From Chloroflexota bacterium (GTDB taxonomy: Bacteria > Chloroflexota > Anaerolineae > Aggregatilineales > Phototrophicaceae): a stretch of DNA of 35,851 nt. The first letter of the stretch is position 1; each line of letters opens with the position of its first letter. The DNA lies in the NCBI GenBank assembly GCA_026706445.1, contig JAPOYT010000179.1, positions 1 through 35,851 of the forward strand, read 5' to 3'. The translations under genes and the position numbers were made by a program. The notes under the pieces are model-generated. The model saw only the letters and a list, made by a program, of their open reading frames with translations, made no database searches and was not told where the DNA came from. Positions 16,634 through 25,520 of this stretch are shown piece after piece.

Positions 16634-17164
16634 ATGATTGGATTCAAGTATCGTTATTGTAAAGTGCATATGGCGCGCTATATTGGCGGCGACCTTTCGG
16701 AGGCCGCGCGCCGGCGCGTCGGACGATACATTGACGAATGCGAGGACTGCCATCGGGAGTACAGGCGCCATCGGGAATTCGCGCTGAAGCTGGAGCGCAG
16801 CCTGCCGACATTGGGGCGCCCCAATCAGCAGCGGCTGGATCAATTATGGTCATCACTTGAAAGGGAGCTTCAAAGGCCGGCTCGGAATTCAATGTGGCTC
16901 CGCGATTTCGCTTCGCCGCACAGCCTGCAATTCAGCTATGGATTGGTCATGCTGGCGATATCCATTGCCTTGCTGCTGCCAATGTTAATCGGCTTCCATT
17001 CCTCGCTGGCGCCGGTAGACTTGCCGCGCCTGCCGCATTCCATCAGCGTGGACAGGACGCCGCGTACGCGAGCCGAAAACCGACAAATCATATTTGCGAC
17101 CGCGGAGCCCAATTGTTGCGGACGCGGACCCATGTTGCAAAATACACCGGCGCCCGACCTCTGA
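16634..17164 (+). CDS. Putative zinc-finger anti-sigma factor, single membrane span
   Basis: This 176-aa protein has the layout of a ZAS-type anti-sigma factor: an N-terminal domain with Cys9, His12, GGDLSEAARRRVGRYIDECEDC (Cys36, Cys39), an amphipathic stretch to about residue 95, one membrane helix (about 101-121) and a short outer tail with a Cys161-Cys162 pair. In the family the zinc ligands are usually C...H-x3-C-x2-C. Here the expected histidine is Tyr32, so His12 may serve instead or zinc may not be bound. Its position directly after an ECF sigma gene supports the role of holding that sigma at the membrane. The ATG at 16634 is kept because a start at Met13 would remove Cys9 and His12. 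Only a distant GAGG (16617-16620) precedes it. Confidence 0.72.
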   Translation: MIGFKYRYCKVHMARYIGGDLSEAARRRVGRYIDECEDCHREYRRHREFALKLERSLPTLGRPNQQRLDQLWSSLERELQRPARNSMWLRDFASPHSLQFSYGLVMLAISIALLLPMLIGFHSSLAPVDLPRLPHSISVDRTPRTRAENRQIIFATAEPNCCGRGPMLQNTPAPDL

Positions 17165-17213
17165 GTCCACTGCGATTTCCGCGCCTGAACCGACGAAAAC
17201 TGGTCCTTGAAGC

Positions 17214-20200
17214 ATGATAACGACGCCAAATCAGCAGGAAGATAACGTCTTGGGTCGCGCGCTGTCGCTGCGCCTGCCGCTAAACCGGGAGGTAGCCGCC
17301 TACCTGGCAATTCTCCTGCTTGCGGTTTTCACGCGCTTCTACATGCTCGAAGACCGCGTCATGAGCCACGACGAAAGCTTGCACACACGGTTTTCCTACA
17401 ACTTGTATAACGAAGGAAACTTTCAGCACACGCCGTTGATGCATGGTCCGGTCCTGTTTCATGCCACCGCCCTATCATTCTACCTATTTGGCGACAGCGA
17501 TTTTTCGGGCCGCATCTACACCGCTCTCCTCGGCCTCGTCATGGTGATGTTTCCCTTGCTGCTGCGCAAATGGCTAGGACGCTGGGGCGCGCTGCTCGCC
17601 TCAGTCATGCTGCTGATCTCCCCGCTGCTGCTCTATTACAACCGTTACATTCGCCATGATACGCCGTCGATTCTTTTCGGCATGATCATGGCTTATTGCA
17701 TCCTGATGTATCTCGACGGATCGCCACGATTCCGCCGACGAGCCTGCTGGCTCTACCTGTTCTCGGCCGCCATGATTCTAAATCTGGGCTCAAAAGAGAC
17801 GGCGTTCATCTACATTGCGATATTCGGCAGCTTCCTGCTCATCTACTTTCTGGTTCGCTTGGCGCAGCGCCAGTATCGATTGCGAGGCAAGCCGATCTTC
17901 CATGCCTTCATTCTCGGAATCCTGCTCGGCGGGGTCATGACCCTGAGCATGTATATTGTCGTCGATGTCATACCGGCCGAGATCATACCCGGGCGCGGCG
18001 TCAGCTGGGGCGAGCTGTCCGACCTGGATCGCGCCAGTTGGATCAACTGGATGGCGCTTTCAGTTCTGAGCGCGGTCTTCGTGTTGGTCTCGACTGCCCT
18101 TTACGCTTTTCGCGACCGTTGGCGCCGCGTTCCTTGGCGTGAAGTCGCCCTTATTTTGCTCGTTTCATTGGTGACCGCTGGCGCTCTTCTCTTCATTGAA
18201 GAGTTGTCTCACTTCCAAACGCCGACGGAAACGGCCGAACCCGCTTTGCCCGATGCGGACACCGGCGAAAACGTGGAAGAAAACATGGGCGCGGCGATAA
18301 GATCTTCGCCCGGGCTGGCGCTCTGGCTGATTGCAATCGCGGCGGTCGCATTCCTCGTGCGCGACTGGCGGCGATCCCGCTTATCGACCGATAAGACCGC
18401 TGAAGACAAGTCTGAACCGGGCGGACTATGGCGCTACTTATATCAGTTTCCCGAAGTTGACTTAATTGTATTGATCGTCACGCTAATCTTGCCTTGGACG
18501 ACGGCGCTTTTCGTACGGCTCATGGGCGGCTCTAGCGCCGCGTATACGGGCTTGGCGAATTCGCTGCCGGAGGCGCTCTACAACCTGTTTGCCAATCTGC
18601 CAAATTTGAGCTCGCCATCGCAGATCGGACAATTCCTTGTCGGCGCCTTCGTATTTTGCCCGCTCGTTATGCTGTCTCTGGCAATCGGCTTGAGTTGGAA
18701 TTGGAAGCGCTGGCTTATTTCGGCCGCCATTTTTCATGTACTCTTCGCCTTCTTCTTCACCAGCGTGTTCACCAATATCGCCGGCTTGGGCACCGGCATG
18801 ATTTACAGCCTCGGTTATTGGCTCGAACAGCAAGGCGTGCGGCGCGGCAGTCAGCCGCAGTATTATTATCTGCTCATCATCATGCCGACTTATGAGTTCC
18901 TGCCCGTAATCGGCAGCGTTAGCGCAATGTTTGCCGGCGTAACATGCTTTTGGAAATCTCGCCGGGAACGCATCATCGCTGGCGAAGATGCAGGCCGCGA
19001 CATTGAAAGCGCCGAACTGGAAACAACCGAAGCGGTAGCGGATACGAGCGCAGAACAAGATTCAGATTCAGAATTTGACCTTGCATCGCCAAGAAACAAG
19101 GCCGAAGACAGCGGCGACGCCGAATCCATCGTTGCCGAGGAAGACAAGCTCTCTCGTCTGCCATTTGTTCTCCTGCTGGCTTGGTGGGCGATATTGAACC
19201 TCGTCGGCTATTCGCTCGCCGGGGAAAAAATGCCCTGGCTCGGCACACATTTGACCACGCCGATGATCCTCATCGCTGCCTGGTATTTTGGCGGCGTATT
19301 CTCACGCGTCAGCAAGTCGCAATTTTTGTCGCGCGGATGGCTGGCGCTGCTGCTGATGCCCGCATTCGTCATCTGTCTGGCGCAGGTCGTCGGCGCATTC
19401 ATCGCTGGCGACCCGCCCTTCGCCGGTCTGGAACAGTTTCAATTGGCGCGCGCCTACGCCTGGCTGGCTTCGCTTTTCGTCGCCGTCGGATTGGGCTACT
19501 TGCTTGCGCGCTTGGCGGGCCAGACGACCTGGATGCATATTCGCAGAATTGGCGCCGTGGCGGTCTTCAGCATTCTAAGCGTCATTACCTTCCGCGCCGC
19601 GTGGATGGCCTCGTTCGTCAACTACGATCTGGCGACCGAGTTTTTGGTTTACGCGCACGCTGCCCCGGCCGTTAAGTGGGTGCTGGACGACATTGAAGAG
19701 ATGAGCCTGCGCATGACCGACGGCAAAGATATGAGGTTCGCTTTCGACGATGAGGTCTCCTGGCCTTATAGCTGGTACTTCCGCGACTTCAACGACGCCG
19801 TGTTTGTGGGTGGCAATCCTACGGTGCAGAACATGGAAGACGCCATTTTCGTCGTGGTCGGTTCGGTGCATCGCGGCGATGTCGAACCGATCCTGGAAGA
19901 TCATTACTTGCGGCGCGACTATATACGCATGTGGTGGCCCATGCAGGAATACTTCGATTTGACGCCGCAGCGGATCTTGAACGCGCTGGACTTTTCACCC
20001 GCAAACCAGAACGCCACCGCGCTGCGTCGGGGCATCTTCGATATTTGGTGGTGGCGCGATTACGACCGATATGGCGAAGCGACTGGCAAGGACTTCTCGT
20101 TGACCAATTGGCCCGTATCCGACATCATGCATGTATACATCCGCAAGGATTTCGCCGCCAAAATCTGGGAATACGGCCTGGGCGATGGCGAAGTGCCGAG

Positions 20201-21125
20201 CAATATACCAGCCGAGATCAATCAATGCGCCGCCAATTGGCAGCCGATCAGCCCAATCCTGGAATTTGGCGCCAGCGCGCAAACGCTCACGAATCCGCTG
20301 GCGCTTTCGGCATCGGCTGGCGCGCTCTTCATCGCTGACGAACAGGCCAATTTGGCGCATGTTTATAGCTATGACGGAGAGCATGTCCGTACCCTTGGCG
20401 CTACCAGAGCCGTCGCGCTCAATCGACCGAACAGTGTGATCGCGCTTCCCGGCGGCGACCTGATGATCGTAGACACCTGGAATTACCGAATCCTTCGCAT
20501 CGACGCGGACGATAATATAGTGTCCTCATGGGGCAGCGTGGGCGAATTCGGCTTTGACGCGCCGGTCGACCCCGCTGACGGCTTCTGGGGTCCGCGCGAT
20601 GTGGCCGTTTACGATGACAATCAGGTCTTTGTCGCCGACACCGGCAACAAGCGTATTCGCGTTTATTCTCTCGATGGCGCGCAAGCAGTCCATCGCTACG
20701 ATATCGGCAGCGGCGGCAGCGGACCTGGCGAACTGGACGAGCCGAGCGGACTGGCGATTCACAGCGACGGGCGGCTATACGTCGCTGACACCTGGAATCG
20801 CCGGGTGGCCGTTTTTGACGTTAGCGGCGCGCATTTGATGAACTTCCGCGTGCGTGGCTGGTACAACACGACCTTCAACCGTCCCTATCTGGCGCTTGAT
20901 GAGGCGAGAGACGCCTTGTACATAACTGACCCGGATGGCAAGCGGATTCTGGTTTATACAACCAGTGGCGAATGTATCGGCTCTTTTGGCGAAGCGGGCG
21001 AAAGCGGCGCGAATGGGCAATTCGCCGACATCGGCGGGATCGCCGTCGACGAGGACGGATTCGTATACCTCAGCGACTCGACCGCGGGCAAGATATTCAA
21101 GTTCCCGCCCTTCCCGCTGGAGTAG
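17214..21125 (+). CDS. Agl23-like (TIGR03663-type) GT-C membrane protein fused to a C-terminal NHL beta-propeller
   Basis: This 1303-aa protein starts with an Agl23-type GT-C domain. After the first helix (about 27-43) comes VMSHDESLHTRFSYNLYNEG (49-68), with the His52-Asp53-Glu54 motif, then TPLMHGPVLFHATALSFYLF and YYNRYIRHDTPS. Further on are YWLEQQGVRRGSQPQYYYLL and the family signature LAGEKMPWLGTHLTTPMIL. Two acidic, low-complexity loops interrupt the helices (about 335-365 and 590-645). Residues about 1011-1303 form six NHL-type repeats with ADTGNKRIRVYS-like units, expected to fold as a beta-propeller outside the membrane. TIGR03663 is named after a haloarchaeal protein linked to lipid-glycan flipping in N-glycosylation; a similar role here is inference. 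It follows the anti-sigma gene by 49 nt and closes the glycan cluster. Confidence 0.87.
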   Translation: MITTPNQQEDNVLGRALSLRLPLNREVAAYLAILLLAVFTRFYMLEDRVMSHDESLHTRFSYNLYNEGNFQHTPLMHGPVLFHATALSFYLFGDSDFSGRIYTALLGLVMVMFPLLLRKWLGRWGALLASVMLLISPLLLYYNRYIRHDTPSILFGMIMAYCILMYLDGSPRFRRRACWLYLFSAAMILNLGSKETAFIYIAIFGSFLLIYFLVRLAQRQYRLRGKPIFHAFILGILLGGVMTLSMYIVVDVIPAEIIPGRGVSWGELSDLDRASWINWMALSVLSAVFVLVSTALYAFRDRWRRVPWREVALILLVSLVTAGALLFIEELSHFQTPTETAEPALPDADTGENVEENMGAAIRSSPGLALWLIAIAAVAFLVRDWRRSRLSTDKTAEDKSEPGGLWRYLYQFPEVDLIVLIVTLILPWTTALFVRLMGGSSAAYTGLANSLPEALYNLFANLPNLSSPSQIGQFLVGAFVFCPLVMLSLAIGLSWNWKRWLISAAIFHVLFAFFFTSVFTNIAGLGTGMIYSLGYWLEQQGVRRGSQPQYYYLLIIMPTYEFLPVIGSVSAMFAGVTCFWKSRRERIIAGEDAGRDIESAELETTEAVADTSAEQDSDSEFDLASPRNKAEDSGDAESIVAEEDKLSRLPFVLLLAWWAILNLVGYSLAGEKMPWLGTHLTTPMILIAAWYFGGVFSRVSKSQFLSRGWLALLLMPAFVICLAQVVGAFIAGDPPFAGLEQFQLARAYAWLASLFVAVGLGYLLARLAGQTTWMHIRRIGAVAVFSILSVITFRAAWMASFVNYDLATEFLVYAHAAPAVKWVLDDIEEMSLRMTDGKDMRFAFDDEVSWPYSWYFRDFNDAVFVGGNPTVQNMEDAIFVVVGSVHRGDVEPILEDHYLRRDYIRMWWPMQEYFDLTPQRILNALDFSPANQNATALRRGIFDIWWWRDYDRYGEATGKDFSLTNWPVSDIMHVYIRKDFAAKIWEYGLGDGEVPSNIPAEINQCAANWQPISPILEFGASAQTLTNPLALSASAGALFIADEQANLAHVYSYDGEHVRTLGATRAVALNRPNSVIALPGGDLMIVDTWNYRILRIDADDNIVSSWGSVGEFGFDAPVDPADGFWGPRDVAVYDDNQVFVADTGNKRIRVYSLDGAQAVHRYDIGSGGSGPGELDEPSGLAIHSDGRLYVADTWNRRVAVFDVSGAHLMNFRVRGWYNTTFNRPYLALDEARDALYITDPDGKRILVYTTSGECIGSFGEAGESGANGQFADIGGIAVDEDGFVYLSDSTAGKIFKFPPFPLE
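20243..21122 (+). other. Six NHL repeats (beta-propeller) within the Agl23-like protein
   Basis: I count six units of roughly 38-48 residues, each with a 'P-x-G/S-[IVL]-A' start, a strand ending in VAD or VDT, an R-[IV]-x-[VI]-[YF] strand and a GxxxxxxG-type end. Clear examples are IVDTWNYRILRID, VADTGNKRIRVYS and VADTWNRRVAVFD. A six-blade NHL propeller normally binds proteins, RNA or glycans. Confidence 0.8.
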
Positions 21126-21133
21126 CGCAATTC

Positions 21134-21150
21134 TCGCGCCGGCGCCGCGA
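21134..21150. other. Short GC-rich hairpin after the Agl23-like gene
   Basis: TCGCG (21134-21138) and CGCGA (21146-21150) can pair around a 7-nt loop, 8 nt after the stop codon. No T-tract follows, so it is at best a weak 3'-end structure rather than an intrinsic terminator. Confidence 0.3.
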
Positions 21151-21182
21151 ATAGGCGGGAGCCAATCGCCATTGAAGCGCAA

Positions 21183-21196
21183 GACCGCCGGCGGTC
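21183..21196. promoter_or_regulatory. Perfect 14-bp palindrome upstream of the nusA promoter
   Basis: GACCGCCGGCGGTC is its own reverse complement. It ends 8 bp before the -35 box of the nusA promoter, a usual position for a dimeric DNA-binding regulator. It could instead be a chance GC-rich dyad or part of the upstream gene's 3' end. No candidate regulator is encoded next to it. Confidence 0.4.
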
Positions 21197-21204
21197 GTCT
21201 CGCC

Positions 21205-21233
21205 TTGACGCGTTTGAAATCCCGTGTTATATT
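21205..21233 (+). promoter_or_regulatory. Sigma-70 promoter with extended -10 for the nusA operon
   Basis: TTGACG (21205-21210) and TATATT (21228-21233) are separated by exactly 17 bp, and TGT directly before the -10 provides an extended -10 TGn. Transcription should start near 21240, giving a leader of about 100 nt before nusA. Confidence 0.85.
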
Positions 21234-21255
21234 CGGCGTATAGGCAAGTGTTCGC

Positions 21256-21284
21256 AGAAGTGGGAGTCCCCCACTTTTCGTTTT
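21256..21284 (+). terminator. Terminator-like hairpin (possible attenuator) in the nusA leader
   Basis: AGAAGTGGG (21256-21264) pairs with CCCACTTTT (21270-21278) as 9 bp, including one G-T pair, around a 5-nt loop. TTTTCGTTTT follows, an interrupted T-tract. The hairpin starts about 16 nt after the expected transcription start and lies 60 nt before the nusA start codon, so it would work as a leader attenuator. In Bacillus subtilis NusA is known to stimulate such weak leader terminators of its own operon. Confidence 0.65.
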
Positions 21285-21343
21285 ATATGGCGGTAATGCG
21301 AACGCGAAAAGGTCAAGCGGCTCGTCATTTGGAGTGAGGCGAC

Positions 21344-23347
21344 ATGTCGAACGAATTGAAAACGGTATTCAAAGAAATAGAAGACTACCGCGCGTTAGAT
21401 AAGGACATCATTCTGGATGCGCTGGAGAGCGCGCTGGTTTCGGCCTATCGCAAGGACACTGGCGCCAGCGCCGCACAGGCGATTAAGGCGAAAATCGATA
21501 TCGAGACCGGACGCAACAAGCTGTTCGTCGAAAAAGAAGTCGTCGAAGACGTGATGTTCGATGCCACCGAAGTCACCTTGGAACGCGCCCGCTTTTTCGA
21601 ACCCGAGGCGCAACTGCACGATACCGTGGAAGTGCAGGTGGAGCACACCACCAATAACTTTGGGCGCATCGCTGCGCAAACGGCGAAACAAGTCATCCTT
21701 CAAAAGATTCGCGAGGCGGAGCGCAATGCGCTGTACGACGAGTTCATCAATCGTGAAGGCGATCTGATAACGGGCACCGTGCAAAGCACCAACGCGCGAA
21801 AAGTAACCCTCAGTTTGGGGCGGGCGGAGGCTGATCTGCTGCGGCAGCATCAGATCCCGGGCGAGCGGTATCGCACGCATGAGAAAATCCGTGTTTTTGT
21901 TGTCGAAGTCAGCAAAAGCAATCGGGGACCGCAGATTCTCGTAAGCCGCGCCCATCGCAGCATGCTGCGACGGCTGCTGGAATATGAAGTGCCCGAGATT
22001 TATAACGGACAAGTCGAAATCAAGAATATCGCGCGCGAGGCTGGTCATCGCTCCAAAGTGGCGGTCGCCGCGCTGCAAGATGGAATCGACCCGGTCGGCG
22101 CTTGCGTTGGCATGCGCGGCATTCGTATTCAGAATATCGTTAAGGAACTGCATAACGAAAAAATAGACGTTATCGAATGGAACAGCGACGCCGTTGCCTT
22201 TATTTCCAAAGCCTTGAGCCCGGCGCGCGTCACCGGTGTCTTCCTTGATGACGACCCAATTGATGGGAAGACCGCGGCCGTATTGGTGCCCGATGATCAA
22301 CTTTCGCTCGCGATCGGAAGAGAGGGGCAGAACGCGCGCCTGGCGGCCAAACTCACTGGCTGGCGAATCGACATCAAGAGCGTGACTGAGACAGTGCAAG
22401 GCGCGCTTGACAATCTCGAGATTCCGCCGCTCGATACCTTGCCCGAGCGCCACGCCGATTTGATCGCCGAGTCGCTGCGCATCATGGAAAAGAAGCGGCT
22501 TGAACTCGCCGTAATGCCGGAAGAATACAAGACCTTGGCCCGCTTTGCCGGGATCGTCGAGCAGCTGCTGCAAGAACAGCGCGACGAGGAGCACAAGCTC
22601 TATATCGAACAGCGCGAGGCAGTCCGGTCTACGATGGCTTCACAGCTGTTTGAACTGCCCATGGATGTCCTTGCGGTTTCCCAAGAGGCGCTGGACATCC
22701 TCGAACCTTTCGAGAACATCGGCGAGGTTATGTTAACCTGTCTGGTCGATGAAGAGCGAATCATGAGTCGCTTTACCGACATTGAAGGCGATCCAAAGTC
22801 GGAACTGCGTACGGCGCTGGATATCATCAACGCGGCCGACTTGGATCAGCTGCTGGCCGAAGCTTTCTCGATCGAAGAAGACGACGAGCTTGAAGAGGAA
22901 GGTCAAGAGTCTGTGGAGACTCAAGCGGAGGCGGACGCGACCGACGATACCGCAGCAGCGGAAACGGACGCCGCTACGGACCAGCCAGAGGTCATGTTGG
23001 ACGCCTTTGGTCAGCCCATAGTACAGGAGCGCGCGGAAGAGGGCGCCGAGGCGGCTGAAGATGTGGGAGAACCGGTAGCCGAGGCGCCAGTTGTTGTCGA
23101 CGCGCCGGCGCAGGAAAAAACTGAGCGTCGGGAAGAGCTGATCGTGGAAGTCGAGATAGGCGAAGATGAAGGCGAACGAGAGTTTGAGCTTGAGCGTCAA
23201 AAGGGAAAGCAGCAGCGGCGTAAAGACCGGCAGCGGCGCCGGCAGTTGGTGCTGGATGAGGAAAGCGGCGAGGTTATCGCCAAGCGGCGGCGCAAGGGCA
23301 GCCGCGGCAGCTGGGATGAAGAAACTTGGGAAGATTACGACTACTAG
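21344..23347 (+). CDS. nusA: Transcription termination/antitermination factor NusA
   Basis: This 667-aa NusA binds RNA polymerase and nascent RNA, controlling pausing, termination and antitermination. The N-terminal polymerase-binding domain is about residues 1-125, S1 about 134-200 (starting [20 protein letters not shown]), KH1 about 208-275 ([19 protein letters not shown]) and KH2 about 280-350 ([20 protein letters not shown]). A long extension follows that is not the E. coli type: a helical part to about 495, an acidic stretch (about 500-620) and a basic patch ([19 protein letters not shown]) before the acidic end. GGAG and GAGG at 21331-21339 precede the ATG. It is first in the operon nusA-rnpM-infB-rbfA-nrnA-truB-ribF. 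RimP, the usual neighbour upstream, is not present. Confidence 0.97.
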   Translation: MSNELKTVFKEIEDYRALDKDIILDALESALVSAYRKDTGASAAQAIKAKIDIETGRNKLFVEKEVVEDVMFDATEVTLERARFFEPEAQLHDTVEVQVEHTTNNFGRIAAQTAKQVILQKIREAERNALYDEFINREGDLITGTVQSTNARKVTLSLGRAEADLLRQHQIPGERYRTHEKIRVFVVEVSKSNRGPQILVSRAHRSMLRRLLEYEVPEIYNGQVEIKNIAREAGHRSKVAVAALQDGIDPVGACVGMRGIRIQNIVKELHNEKIDVIEWNSDAVAFISKALSPARVTGVFLDDDPIDGKTAAVLVPDDQLSLAIGREGQNARLAAKLTGWRIDIKSVTETVQGALDNLEIPPLDTLPERHADLIAESLRIMEKKRLELAVMPEEYKTLARFAGIVEQLLQEQRDEEHKLYIEQREAVRSTMASQLFELPMDVLAVSQEALDILEPFENIGEVMLTCLVDEERIMSRFTDIEGDPKSELRTALDIINAADLDQLLAEAFSIEEDDELEEEGQESVETQAEADATDDTAAAETDAATDQPEVMLDAFGQPIVQERAEEGAEAAEDVGEPVAEAPVVVDAPAQEKTERREELIVEVEIGEDEGEREFELERQKGKQQRRKDRQRRRQLVLDEESGEVIAKRRRKGSRGSWDEETWEDYDY

Positions 23348-23367
23348 CCGAGATGTAGAGACGCGGC

Positions 23368-23628
23368 ATGAGAAGCAAGCAGCGACCACAGCGCAGTTGC
23401 GTCGTGTGTCGAACCAAGCAGGACAAGCGGGCGCTAACACGATTCGTCTTCGCCGAAGACAAACTGAAGGTGGATGAATCGGGCAAAATGCATGGCCGAG
23501 GCGCGTATTTGTGCGCCGCGCCCAATTGTTGGAGGCCGGCAGCCGCGCGTTCCCCGCTTAGCAAAGCGCTGCGTCGAGAACTGAGCGATGATGACCGTGA
23601 GTATTTGCGGCAGATGACCCCATCATGA
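23368..23628 (+). CDS. rnpM: RNase P modulator RnpM (YlxR, DUF448)
   Basis: This 86-aa protein has the YlxR signatures RSCVVCRTKQDKRALTRFVF (residues 9-28) and HGRGAYLCAAPNC (about 42-54). In Bacillus subtilis YlxR binds the RNA subunit of RNase P and modulates its activity; the family is otherwise described as a small RNA-binding protein of the nusA-infB operon. It starts 20 nt after nusA and ends 71 nt before infB. The L7Ae-like gene (ylxQ) that follows it in many Firmicutes is absent. No good Shine-Dalgarno is seen, so translation may be coupled to nusA. Confidence 0.92.
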   Translation: MRSKQRPQRSCVVCRTKQDKRALTRFVFAEDKLKVDESGKMHGRGAYLCAAPNCWRPAAARSPLSKALRRELSDDDREYLRQMTPS

Positions 23629-23645
23629 TGCGACACAGCTGACGA

Positions 23646-23699
23646 AGGCGGGATGGCCTGTCCTGCCTCAAACGGTCATCAAAACTGAAGGAGGCAGGA
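23646..23699 (+). promoter_or_regulatory. Mutually exclusive leader hairpins that can hide the infB Shine-Dalgarno
   Basis: TCCTGCCTC (23661-23669) pairs perfectly over 9 bp with GAGGCAGGA (23691-23699), which contains most of the infB Shine-Dalgarno AAGGAGG (23688-23694). The same segment (23661-23668) can instead pair over 8 bp, one G-T, with AGGCGGGA (23646-23653) around a 7-nt loop, which would free the Shine-Dalgarno. The two structures cannot coexist. No known riboswitch class is recognised, and the stretch is short. Confidence 0.55.
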
Positions 23700-25511
23700 A
23701 TGGCAGAAGCAAGCAAGATTATCCTCGTACCGGATTATCTCACCGTTCGCGAATTGGCCGAACTGATTGACAGCAGCCCCATAGATGTCATGAAGACGCT
23801 GATCTCCAATGGCATCATGGCGTCGATCAACCAGCAAATTGATTTTGACACAGCGGCAATTGTCGTGGAGGAGTTGGGCTTCAGCGCCCAATCCGCCAGC
23901 GCCGTTGCCGCCGCCCATGAAGAAGAAAAACGCGCCGAGCAGCGAGAAGAAAAATGGAGCGTGATGTATGAGGGCGAGTCCCCCGCAGACTTTACGCAAC
24001 GCCCGCCAATTATCTCAATTCTTGGACATGTTGATCACGGCAAGACCACACTTCTCGATACTATTCGAAAGACCGCCGTCGCCGAAGGGGAAGCGGGTGG
24101 GATCACCCAACATATCGGCGCCTATCAGGCGCAGCACGGCGGGCATACGCTAACTTTCCTCGATACGCCGGGACACGAAGCATTCACGGCGATGCGAGCC
24201 CGTGGCGCGCACGGCGCCGATATTGCCATCCTCGTCGTTGCGGCGGACGACGGCGTTATGCCAACCACGCGCGAAGCCCTTGATCACGCGCGCGCCGCGA
24301 ATGTTCCGCTGGTCGTAGCAATCACCAAAGTCGATCGAAACAATGCCAACCCAGATATGGTGAAGCAACAGCTGGCGGATCTGGATTTGGTGCCGGATGA
24401 ATGGGACGGCGCCACGATAATGGTTCCGGTCAATTCGCTGGCGGGCGACGGAGTGGAAGACCTGCTTGAGGCGCTCGTTCTGGTCGCCGATGAGAATTCG
24501 ATTGTCGCGAACCCCGCGGGCAAGCTGCGCGGCACGGTAGTCGAAGCGGAGGTCGATAGAAGCCGGGGCACAATGGCGACGCTCCTGGTCATGAACGGGA
24601 CAATGAAACGCGGAGACGCCATTGTCGCCGGCATGTCGTACGGCAAAATAAAAGCGATGTTCGATTCGGCCGGCAATCCGGTGGCGCGCGCCACGCCGTC
24701 GATGCCAGTGGCGGTTCTCGGACTGAACTCGCCGCCAGCGCCGGGCGCCATGTTCGAAGTGGCGGTGAACGACAAGACTGCGCGCGGCATCGCGGAAGAC
24801 CGCCGCGATGAAGAACGAGCGCGGGAATTCGGCGGGCAACTTCCGCCATCGATGACCCTGGAAGATTTCTTGCAGCAATTCCAAGCCGGCGCGGCCAAAG
24901 AGCTATCGATCATCTTGAAAGCGGATGTGCAGGGGTCAATCCAGCCGATTACGGACGAATTGGTGAACATCTCTGAACGTAATGAGGAAGGTATTGCGGT
25001 ACGCGTCTTGCGACAGGAGGTCGGCAGGATAACCGAATCTGATGTCATGCTGGCTAGCGCATCCAATGCCATCATCTTTGGCTTCAATGTCGGCGTGGAT
25101 AACCCCGCCTTGGCTTCGGCGGAGGTGCAAGGCGTCGAGATCCGGCGCTACAATATCATCTACAAGCTGTTTGAAGACATTGAATTAGCCTTGCATGGCA
25201 TGCTTGAGCCCAAGTTTGTCAATCGTGTCATCGGCGAGTCCGAGGTGCTGCAAACCTTCAGGATACCACGCGGCGGCATTATCGCTGGCAGCGTCATTCG
25301 CAAGGGCGAGGCGCGGCGCAACGCGAAAGCGCGGCTGAAACGCGGCAACGCGATCGTTCACGACAATGTCGCGGTAGCTTCGCTAAAACGTTTCCAGGAT
25401 GATGTCCGCGAAGTGCGTACTGGTTTTGAGTGCGGCATCGGGTTGGACGGCGTTAGCGACTTTGAAGAAGGCGATATCATCGAATTCTTCGTGCGCGAAC
25501 GAGTCAGCTAA
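23700..25511 (+). CDS. infB: Translation initiation factor IF-2
   Basis: This 603-aa GTPase brings initiator fMet-tRNA to the 30S subunit and promotes subunit joining. It is a short form with only one IF2_N domain (about residues 1-65, [20 protein letters not shown]). The G domain has G1 [13 protein letters not shown]2 [11 protein letters not shown]3 DTPGHEAF and G4 TKVD (Thr209 in place of the usual Asn). Domains II, III and IV follow, ending [27 protein letters not shown] at 23688-23694 sits 5 nt before the ATG and is partly within a leader hairpin. rbfA starts 9 nt downstream. Length and motifs are otherwise typical of Chloroflexota IF-2. Confidence 0.97.
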   Translation: MAEASKIILVPDYLTVRELAELIDSSPIDVMKTLISNGIMASINQQIDFDTAAIVVEELGFSAQSASAVAAAHEEEKRAEQREEKWSVMYEGESPADFTQRPPIISILGHVDHGKTTLLDTIRKTAVAEGEAGGITQHIGAYQAQHGGHTLTFLDTPGHEAFTAMRARGAHGADIAILVVAADDGVMPTTREALDHARAANVPLVVAITKVDRNNANPDMVKQQLADLDLVPDEWDGATIMVPVNSLAGDGVEDLLEALVLVADENSIVANPAGKLRGTVVEAEVDRSRGTMATLLVMNGTMKRGDAIVAGMSYGKIKAMFDSAGNPVARATPSMPVAVLGLNSPPAPGAMFEVAVNDKTARGIAEDRRDEERAREFGGQLPPSMTLEDFLQQFQAGAAKELSIILKADVQGSIQPITDELVNISERNEEGIAVRVLRQEVGRITESDVMLASASNAIIFGFNVGVDNPALASAEVQGVEIRRYNIIYKLFEDIELALHGMLEPKFVNRVIGESEVLQTFRIPRGGIIAGSVIRKGEARRNAKARLKRGNAIVHDNVAVASLKRFQDDVREVRTGFECGIGLDGVSDFEEGDIIEFFVRERVS

Positions 25512-25520
25512 GGCGAGCCA

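Noticed and set aside
21395-22594. 399-aa minus-strand frame opposite nusA
   Set aside because: It lies wholly antisense to conserved NusA domains and shows no family features.
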